DNA of 8,005 nt from Acidobacteriota bacterium (GTDB lineage: Bacteria; Acidobacteriota; Holophagae; Holophagales; Holophagaceae), in NCBI GenBank assembly GCA_021778785.1, contig JAJYBX010000072.1:1-8005 (forward strand), read 5' to 3'. Below the pieces are notes generated by a model, which saw nothing but the letters and a program-made list of their open reading frames with translations, searched no databases and was not told where the DNA came from. Positions 1 through 8,005 of this stretch are shown here, in pieces. The position numbers and the translations under genes were made by a program. How positions within the stretch are numbered: the first letter of the stretch is position 1; each line of letters opens with the position of its first letter.

Positions 1-89
1 GATCTCCAAGGGTCTCCACAGAATGTATAACATCAATTAAATCAATGAAATTTAAATATCCATGGAAGTCCTTGGAGATTATAAAATTT
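1..89. mobile_element. End of an integrated element (island or prophage) abutting tRNA-Phe
   Basis: This stretch is about 31% G+C by hand count, while everything to the right is very GC-rich. It has stop codons in most frames and no gene I can support. It stops exactly where recognisable tRNA-Phe sequence begins. It contains a perfect 10-bp inverted repeat (2-11 with 70-79), the palindromes ATTTAAAT (50-57) and CCATGG (60-65), and TCTCCA twice, 10 bp apart (3-8 and 13-18). Integrative elements that use tyrosine recombinases commonly insert in tRNA 3' halves, and phe tRNA genes are well-known targets. I infer that this is the distal end of such an element. Its integrase and cargo would lie left of the window, so neither type nor size can be told. 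Confidence 0.6.
2..79. repeat. 10-bp perfect inverted repeat, arms 2-11 and 70-79
   Basis: ATCTCCAAGG at 2-11 is the exact reverse complement of CCTTGGAGAT at 70-79, with 58 bases between. The core TCTCCA also occurs at 13-18 and at 124-129 inside the tRNA fragment, and on the other strand at 171-176. The arms could be recombinase or excisionase binding sites near an attachment site, or the base of an AT-rich hairpin. The function is not established by sequence. Confidence 0.55.
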
Positions 90-136
90 GACTGAAAATC
101 CATGTGTCGGCGGTTCGATTCCGTCTCCAGGCACCA
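90..136 (+). tRNA. 3' half of tRNA-Phe(GAA), truncated at an attachment site
   Basis: The layout matches a class I tRNA from the anticodon loop to the end. The loop CTGAAAA (92-98) carries anticodon GAA at 94-96. It is followed by the stem 3' strand TCCAT (99-103), the 5-nt variable region GTGTC (104-108), the T stem GGCGG/CCGTC around TTCGATT (109-125), the acceptor 3' strand TCCAGGC (126-132), discriminator A133 and encoded CCA (134-136). The spacing and wording closely resemble bacterial tRNA-Phe. Upstream there is no ATGGA anticodon strand, D arm or GCCTGGA acceptor strand: the preceding bases are AT-rich and only G90 and A91 could still pair. The fragment cannot make a functional tRNA. 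It is best read as the att site left at the far end of an element integrated in the anticodon-loop region, with the intact gene expected at the element's other end. Confidence 0.85.
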
Positions 137-173
137 GAATCAACGACCCCCGCCAGGGGGTCTTTGATTCTGG
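134..173 (+). terminator. Intrinsic terminator of the original tRNA-Phe gene
   Basis: The outer stem CCAGAATCAA (134-143) pairs perfectly with TTGATTCTGG (164-173). The inner stem GACCCCC (145-151) pairs with GGGGGTC (156-162) around the loop GCCA. C144 opposite T163 is the only interruption. The inner stem is followed by a short T-rich run (TCTTTGATT), which is the likely release site. It starts at the encoded CCA, so it fits termination just after the tRNA. The outer stem is symmetrical, so it could also act on transcripts from the right. Confidence 0.7.
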
Positions 174-195
174 AGAGACGGGATCGGAATCGAGG

Positions 196-238
196 CTCCA
201 CTGATCGGGCGCCCCTGCGGTGCGCCCGATCAGTGGAG
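196..238. repeat. 17-bp perfect inverted repeat (strong hairpin)
   Basis: CTCCACTGATCGGGCGC (196-212) is the exact reverse complement of 222-238, with a 9-base loop (213-221). No T-run follows on either strand, so it is not a standard intrinsic terminator. Possible roles are a dispersed palindromic (REP-like) element, an RNA-stabilising hairpin or a factor-dependent terminator. The sequence alone does not decide between them. Confidence 0.7.
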
Positions 239-313
239 GCGGTCCCAGGGCGCGTTCCGGAGGGCGGAGCACGCAGCGCGCGCGGAGGTCATTCGGGGTG
301 GCGCCGCGGGATA

Positions 314-343
314 CGACAGGGCCCCCGTCCGGGGGCCCTGTCG
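314..343 (-). terminator. GC-rich hairpin downstream of the lipoprotein gene
   Basis: Positions 314-326 (CGACAGGGCCCCC) pair perfectly with 331-343 around the loop GTCC, giving a 13-bp stem. It lies 19 bp beyond the stop codon of the minus-strand lipoprotein gene, so it is well placed to end that transcript. There is no U-tract after the stem in the minus direction (the bases read TATCCCGC), so termination may be factor-assisted or the hairpin may protect the 3' end. Confidence 0.6.
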
Positions 344-362
344 GAGGGGATGCGCCCGGAGG

Positions 363-965
363 CTACTGGACCGGCGCGGCCACGGGCTTGTAGTCGTCGG
401 CCAGGGTGACGGGGACGCGGGCGCGGATCTCCTTCTGGAGTTCCTGGGCGGCCTCCTGCTGGCGCTGCTGGCGCCAGAGGCCGGGGAGCTGGCCCTTCAC
501 CTGCTCGAAGGGGGGGGCGGCCGTGGCCTGGCCCTGGGCCTTCATGGCGGCGACGCGCTCATCGTAGAGGGCCTTGAGCTGGGCCTCGGTGGGTTCGGCA
601 CCGGCCAGGCGCTTCTGGAGCAGCGACTGGAAGTAGGCCTGGGCCTCGGCGCCCTCGATCTGCCGCTGGACGGCGGGGTCCTTGTCCAGCCCCTGCAGCT
701 TCGCGTAGGCCAGGATGGCCTTCTGCATGGCCAACTGGTCGGCCAGCTGGGCGCGGGCTTCCCGGGCGGCGGGATCGGTCAGGAAGGCCGCGGCCTTGGC
801 GGCGTCGGGCGCCAGGCTCTGGACGATGCCCTTGAAATCGGATTCGGTGATCTTGTCGCTGCCGGCGCTGGCAATGACGCGGCTGGCGTCCTTGTCGACG
901 GCCTTCCCGCAACCCAGGGCCAAGGCGAGGCCCGCGAAGCCGGCAATGAGAATGGACTTGCGCAT
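363..965 (-). CDS. SurA/PpiC-like periplasmic chaperone lipoprotein without a parvulin domain
   Basis: The protein has 200 residues. I chose the ATG at 965-963 because it gives a textbook lipoprotein signal peptide: MRK, a hydrophobic core, then lipobox ALGC with Cys19. A GGGAG ribosome site lies 6 nt upstream. A longer reading from 1046 would bury that signal. Residues 29-50 (ASRVIASAGSDKITESDF) match the beginning of SurA/PrsA/PpiC N-terminal domains, and the long helices around 60-140 fit the same fold. Residues 152-187 resemble the helix that normally follows the isomerase domain. The roughly 90-residue parvulin domain expected between them is absent, so a chaperone rather than a prolyl isomerase is likely. 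Gly at position +2 after Cys19 gives no inner-membrane retention signal by the E. coli rule. The exact client is unknown. The gene is divergent from the glutaredoxin-like gene. Confidence 0.8.
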   Translation of the reverse strand: MRKSILIAGFAGLALALGCGKAVDKDASRVIASAGSDKITESDFKGIVQSLAPDAAKAAAFLTDPAAREARAQLADQLAMQKAILAYAKLQGLDKDPAVQRQIEGAEAQAYFQSLLQKRLAGAEPTEAQLKALYDERVAAMKAQGQATAAPPFEQVKGQLPGLWRQQRQQEAAQELQKEIRARVPVTLADDYKPVAAPVQ

Positions 966-1008
966 GATTTCTCCCACGGATGACAGAAGCGTCCAGAATG
1001 ACAGGTCC

Positions 1009-1014
1009 GGGAGG
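1009..1014 (+). promoter_or_regulatory. Ribosome binding site of the glutaredoxin-like gene
   Basis: GGGAGG lies 6 nt before the ATG at 1021. It is the reason for choosing that start, although the reading frame stays open far upstream (from 715) across the divergent lipoprotein gene. Confidence 0.75.
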
Positions 1015-1020
1015 AATCGA

Positions 1021-1314
1021 ATGAGCCGAATCGACGACCTGGCCACCCTGGATCTGGAGGTCTACAGCGCCGCCTGGTGCCCGGACTGCCGGCGGCTGGA
1101 GGCCTGGCTGGACGGGCACGGGGTCGCCTACCGGAAGGTGGACATCGAGCGCGTTCCCGGTGCCGCCGAGGCCCTGGAGCGGGAGACGGGCAAGCGGGCC
1201 ATCCCCTTCGTGAAGGTGAACGGGGGGCGCTGGGTCCGCGGCTACCACAAGGAGCTGCCCCAGCGGCTGGACGGGGATCTGCTGGTGGCGGAGCTGCTGG
1301 AGGCGGCGAAGTAG
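1021..1314 (+). CDS. Glutaredoxin-like thiol-disulfide oxidoreductase
   Basis: This 97-residue protein has the size of a single-domain glutaredoxin. Strand 1 (LDLEVYSAAWCPDC) leads to the redox motif Cys20-Pro-Asp-Cys23 at the start of the first long helix. A second strand follows (VAYRKVDIE). The segment AIPFVKVNGG carries the family's cis-proline loop, normally TVP, here AIP. The GYHKE region that follows occupies the place of the usual G(F/Y) substrate-binding turn. There is no signal peptide, so it should act in the cytoplasm, reducing protein disulfides or mixed disulfides; the physiological donor and target cannot be told. The CPDC motif occurs in glutaredoxin-like proteins that are not classical CPYC enzymes. 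It is divergent from the chaperone lipoprotein and 140 bp ahead of mreB. No terminator with a T-run separates it from mreB, so partial read-through is possible. Confidence 0.85.
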   Translation: MSRIDDLATLDLEVYSAAWCPDCRRLEAWLDGHGVAYRKVDIERVPGAAEALERETGKRAIPFVKVNGGRWVRGYHKELPQRLDGDLLVAELLEAAK

Positions 1315-1443
1315 CCTGCCGCGGACACGCGCCTGTGAAATTTGGGGGATCCGCGGGTGCAGTCGCTGCTGGCGGCGGCCAAGCAGGTTCTGTCCAGTTG
1401 GATGGTCCCGGGGGGCGGTTCGTGGCACCCTAGGAGGTTCTCC

Positions 1444-1448
1444 GGGAG
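1444..1448 (+). promoter_or_regulatory. Ribosome binding site supporting the mreB GTG start
   Basis: GGGAG ends 6 nt before the GTG at 1455. A stronger-looking AGGAGG (1432-1437) sits 17 nt from the GTG, too far to be the main site, and no start codon lies at the right distance from it. I see no clear -35/-10 promoter in 1315-1454, although the operon promoter most likely lies there. Confidence 0.6.
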
Positions 1449-1454
1449 CACACC

Positions 1455-2498
1455 GTGGCCAGTGTTTTTTCCAGCCAGTTCTGGTCCAACCTCTTCAATG
1501 CGGACCTCGCCATCGATCTCGGCACGGCCTCGACCCTGGTCCACACCAAGCAGGCGGGCCGGATCGTGATCTACGAGCCCTCCATCGTCGCGGTCAACAC
1601 CACCACCCACGAGGTGGAGGCGGTGGGCGACGAGGCCAAGCAGCTGCTGGGCCGCGCCCCCCAGGGCGTCCGCACCATCCGGCCCATGAAGGACGGCATG
1701 ATCTTCGAGGTGGACGCCGCGGAAAAGATGCTGGCCCAGTTCATCGCCAAGGCCCGGCCGAACCGCGGCATCGCCCGCACCCGCATCGTGGTGAGCGTGC
1801 CGCCCCGGGCCCACCAGGTGGCCCGCCGGGCCGTGCGGCAATGCTGCTACGACGCCAAGGCCGGCGAGGTGTTCCTGGTGGACCAGACCATGGTCGCCGC
1901 CATCGGGGCGGGCCTGGCCATCAACGAGAAGCGCGGCTGCATGATCGTGGACATCGGCGGCGGCACCACCGATGTGGCGGTGATCAGCTACAACGGCAAG
2001 GTGTTCTCGGATTCCATCCTCATCGCCGGCGACGAGATGGACGAGGCCATCATCAAGTACATCCGCGAGAAGTACAACGTGCTCATCTCGGAGTCCTCGT
2101 CGGAGGAAGTGAAGTGGACGCTGGGATCGGCGTTCCCCTCCGAGTTCTCCCGGACCATGGAGGTCAGCGGCCGGGACCAGTTCGAGGGCCTGCCGAAGAC
2201 CCTCACGCTGAACGACGCGGAGATCCGCGAGGCCCTGGCGGAGCCCATCAACGCGGTCATCGACCTGGTCCGCAAGGCCCTCAACGAGACCCCGCCCCAG
2301 CTGGCGGCGGACCTCATCGACCGCGGCATCTGCCTCACCGGCGGCGGCTCCCTCATCCAGGGCCTGGACGAGCGGCTCCGGAAGGAGACCCACCTCCCCG
2401 TGTTCCGGGCGGAGGATCCCCAGACCGCGGTGGTGCGGGGCACGGCGCTGCTGCTGGAGAACATCCCCCTCCTGCGCCGCATCCAGATCCTCGACTAG
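1455..2498 (+). CDS. mreB: Rod shape-determining protein MreB (bacterial actin)
   Basis: At 347 residues it has the usual MreB length. It starts at GTG and begins with a hydrophobic/aromatic stretch (VFSSQFWSNLF) suited to membrane attachment. Phosphate-1 motif: DLAIDLGTASTLV (17-29). Phosphate-2: IVDIGGGTTDVAVIS (164-178). Adenosine motif: LTGGGSLIQGLD (294-305). RPMKDG (76-81) and GDEMDEAIIKYI (192-203) are further family signatures. MreB polymerises on the inner face of the membrane in an ATP-dependent way and steers the RodA-PBP2 synthase. The EEP motif, whose second glutamate (Glu143 in my count of E. coli MreB) is linked to ATP hydrolysis, reads DQT here (143-145), so Gln144 replaces that glutamate, as in actin. 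Other nearby deviations are VARRAV for the usual VERRAI. It is the first gene of the mre-mrd-lig operon, 9 bp before mreC. Confidence 0.97.
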   Translation: MASVFSSQFWSNLFNADLAIDLGTASTLVHTKQAGRIVIYEPSIVAVNTTTHEVEAVGDEAKQLLGRAPQGVRTIRPMKDGMIFEVDAAEKMLAQFIAKARPNRGIARTRIVVSVPPRAHQVARRAVRQCCYDAKAGEVFLVDQTMVAAIGAGLAINEKRGCMIVDIGGGTTDVAVISYNGKVFSDSILIAGDEMDEAIIKYIREKYNVLISESSSEEVKWTLGSAFPSEFSRTMEVSGRDQFEGLPKTLTLNDAEIREALAEPINAVIDLVRKALNETPPQLAADLIDRGICLTGGGSLIQGLDERLRKETHLPVFRAEDPQTAVVRGTALLLENIPLLRRIQILD

Positions 2499-2507
2499 CC
2501 GCCCGAG

Positions 2508-3398
2508 ATGCATCCCCGCGCCTCCAACTGGGGATGGAACCCTGCGGGACGGCGGCGCTACGTCCTGATCCTCCTGTGGCTGGGCCACGGGGTGTGGGTC
2601 CTGATGGGCCCCCACCCGGGCCAGGTGTGGACGCGGGCGGCGGGGCTCCTGGCCCGGCCCGCAGGCAGGATGGCCTCCCGCTGGGAGGACTGGCGGGCGC
2701 GGCGCCGGGAACAGGGCCGTTCCTATGCGCAGATCCAGGCCGAGAACGCCCGCCTCCGCGCCCAGGTGGCGGATCTGGAGGTGGCCGCCGCCCAGGCGGC
2801 GCCCAGGGTGTCGGAGGCGGACGAGGCCGTGCGGCTGCTGGGGCTCCGCAAGCAGATCCCCCTGCCCCTGGAGGGCGCGCGGGTGATCTTCAGCACGCGG
2901 CCGGAGGCCTTCGGCGGCCTGATCCTCGACGAGGGCCGGGACCACGGCCTGGTGCCCGACCAGGGCGTGATCGTGCCGGAGGGCGTGGTGGGCCGGATCT
3001 GGTCCGTGGGGCCCACCCAGTCGAAGGTCCTGCCCGCGGACGCCCCCAACGCCTCCCTGGCCGTGATGCTGGCCCGCAGCCGGGCCACCGGCGTGCTGCA
3101 GGGGCTGGGCTCGGGCCGGGCCGCCATCCGCTACCTCAGCAACCAGGAAGTGGTCCAGGTGGGCGAGGCCGTGTTCACCTCGGGGCTGGATCGGGTGTTC
3201 CCCCGCGGCCTGCTGGTGGGCTACGTCGGCGAGGTGGTCAAGGGCGATCTGGAACTCCGTGTGACGGTGCAGCTCGCGGCGCCCCTGGACCGGGTCCGGC
3301 TCGTGCTCCTCCTCCCGCCCCAGCCGCCGCTGGAGGTGCAGGAGCCCTTCGTGGCGCCCGAACAGAAACCCGCGACGCGTAAGCGGGGGACGCCATGA
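2508..3398 (+). CDS. mreC: Rod shape-determining protein MreC
   Basis: The 296-residue protein has a short basic N-terminus, one membrane segment (about 18-34), a heptad-like helix rich in Glu, Ala, Leu and Arg (about 68-112) and a periplasmic beta-domain (about 122-268). Diagnostic stretches are DQGVIVPEGVVGRI (151-164) and VFTSGLDRVFPRGLLVG (222-238), which match the conserved GVV and TSGxxxxFPxGxxVG signatures of MreC. MreC is anchored in the inner membrane, self-associates and activates PBP2. The C-terminal tail (270-296) is rich in proline and charge and probably disordered. The ATG follows the mreB stop by 9 bp with little Shine-Dalgarno sequence (only GAG next to it), so initiation may rely on coupling to mreB. 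An internal start would delete the membrane anchor. Confidence 0.95.
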   Translation: MHPRASNWGWNPAGRRRYVLILLWLGHGVWVLMGPHPGQVWTRAAGLLARPAGRMASRWEDWRARRREQGRSYAQIQAENARLRAQVADLEVAAAQAAPRVSEADEAVRLLGLRKQIPLPLEGARVIFSTRPEAFGGLILDEGRDHGLVPDQGVIVPEGVVGRIWSVGPTQSKVLPADAPNASLAVMLARSRATGVLQGLGSGRAAIRYLSNQEVVQVGEAVFTSGLDRVFPRGLLVGYVGEVVKGDLELRVTVQLAAPLDRVRLVLLLPPQPPLEVQEPFVAPEQKPATRKRGTP

Positions 3399-3886
3399 GC
3401 CGGCCCGTGGCCCAGTCCTCGCGCCAGGATCTGCTCGCGGCCGTGGCCCTGGGCCTGGTCTTCCTCTGCGCGCCCTTCCCGCGGCTCCAGGCGGTCTTCC
3501 ACGTGATGCTCGTGCTGGCGCTGGCCCCCCGGGTCGGCGCCCCGCTCCGGACCGCGCTCTGGGCCGCGGCGGGAGGCTGGGCCCTGGAGGGGGCGGCCCG
3601 GCTCTACCCCCATCTGGGCGGTACGCCCTGGGCGGACATGACGGTGGCCCTGCTGGTGGCCTGGATGGCTGGCCGCTGGCCCCTGGAGCACCTGAAGGGC
3701 TGGCTGGCGCGGCTGGCGGCCCTGCTCCTCCTCCACACCCTGCTGGTCCACGGCGCCGTCCGCCTGGCGGCGGGACCGCACCCCTGGGGCACCGGTTGGG
3801 CCTGGGCCCTGCTGAGTCTCCCGCTCTGGGGGTGGGCGCTCTGGCGCCTCCTCTACGGGGATGGCGCCGCCGGCCGAAGGCCCTGA
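3395..3886 (+). CDS. mreD: Rod shape-determining protein MreD
   Basis: This is a 163-residue, highly hydrophobic protein with about five membrane segments: roughly 12-28, 32-47, 54-70, 83-93 with flank, 104-124 and 134-153. MreD proteins are small polytopic membrane proteins with little sequence conservation, so the call rests on length, membrane profile and its place between mreC and mrdA. In the elongasome MreD binds MreC and modulates its activation of PBP2. The ATG overlaps the mreC stop (ATGA), with a GGGGGA ribosome site about 5 nt upstream, which points to coupled translation. Arg, Trp and Gly are abundant in the loops. Confidence 0.85.
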   Translation: MSRPVAQSSRQDLLAAVALGLVFLCAPFPRLQAVFHVMLVLALAPRVGAPLRTALWAAAGGWALEGAARLYPHLGGTPWADMTVALLVAWMAGRWPLEHLKGWLARLAALLLLHTLLVHGAVRLAAGPHPWGTGWAWALLSLPLWGWALWRLLYGDGAAGRRP

Positions 3887-3887
3887 G

Positions 3888-8005
<4,118 letters not shown>

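Noticed and set aside
1..98. A group I intron interrupting tRNA-Phe in the anticodon loop
   Set aside because: The retained G90-A91 and lack of an intron-like 3' end or conserved core favour an att site. Most of a possible intron would lie outside the window, so it is not fully excluded.
42..272. A 76-codon minus-strand frame containing GDGIEPPTHGFSV
   Set aside because: That peptide is the antisense reading of the tRNA-Phe 3' half, a known kind of spurious protein. It is not an integrase fragment.
715..1020. An upstream extension of the glutaredoxin-like gene
   Set aside because: It overlaps the divergent lipoprotein gene. The ATG at 1021 has GGGAGG at good spacing and gives the normal family length.
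1319..1356. Inverted repeat CCGCGGA/TCCGCGG as a terminator between the glutaredoxin-like gene and mreB
   Set aside because: The stem is only 7 bp with a 24-nt loop and no T-run, so it is expected by chance in such GC-rich sequence.

Overview
The window comes from a high-GC, Gram-negative, rod-shaped bacterium. Evidence is a complete cell-elongation (Rod complex) gene set, a lipoprotein with a clear lipobox, and strongly GC-biased third codon positions in every gene. The style of the proteins would fit an Acidobacteriota member of the Holophagae type (Geothrix/Holophaga), but that is a low-confidence impression and no marker here proves it.

Layout. Positions 1-89 are AT-rich (28 of 90 bases G+C by hand count for 1-90), unlike everything to the right. 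They end exactly against the 3' half of a tRNA-Phe gene (about 90-136), which starts at the anticodon loop and has no matching 5' half. This is the signature of an integrated mobile element whose end lies at the left edge. Positions 137-362 are non-coding and carry three strong hairpins. On the minus strand at 363-965 is a small lipoprotein related to the SurA/PpiC chaperone region but without a parvulin domain. A glutaredoxin-like gene (1021-1314) is divergent from it.

From 1455 to the right edge is one compact plus-strand operon: mreB, mreC, mreD, mrdA (PBP2), rodA and the start of ligA. From mreC onward the junctions are 4-nt overlaps, a 1-nt gap or a 1-nt overlap, so translation is probably coupled. 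MreB filaments, MreC, MreD, the glycosyltransferase RodA and the transpeptidase PBP2 form the elongasome that inserts peptidoglycan along the side wall. LigA, the NAD-dependent DNA ligase, is functionally unrelated but shares the transcript.

Most of the window is ordinary core genome. The items most worth a second look are the tRNA-Phe attachment-site scar, a Glu-to-Gln change at the catalytic glutamate position of MreB, and an FtsW-like, tyrosine-less pore motif in RodA. I found no convincing new multi-gene system. No CRISPR array, insertion sequence or complete RNA gene is visible.
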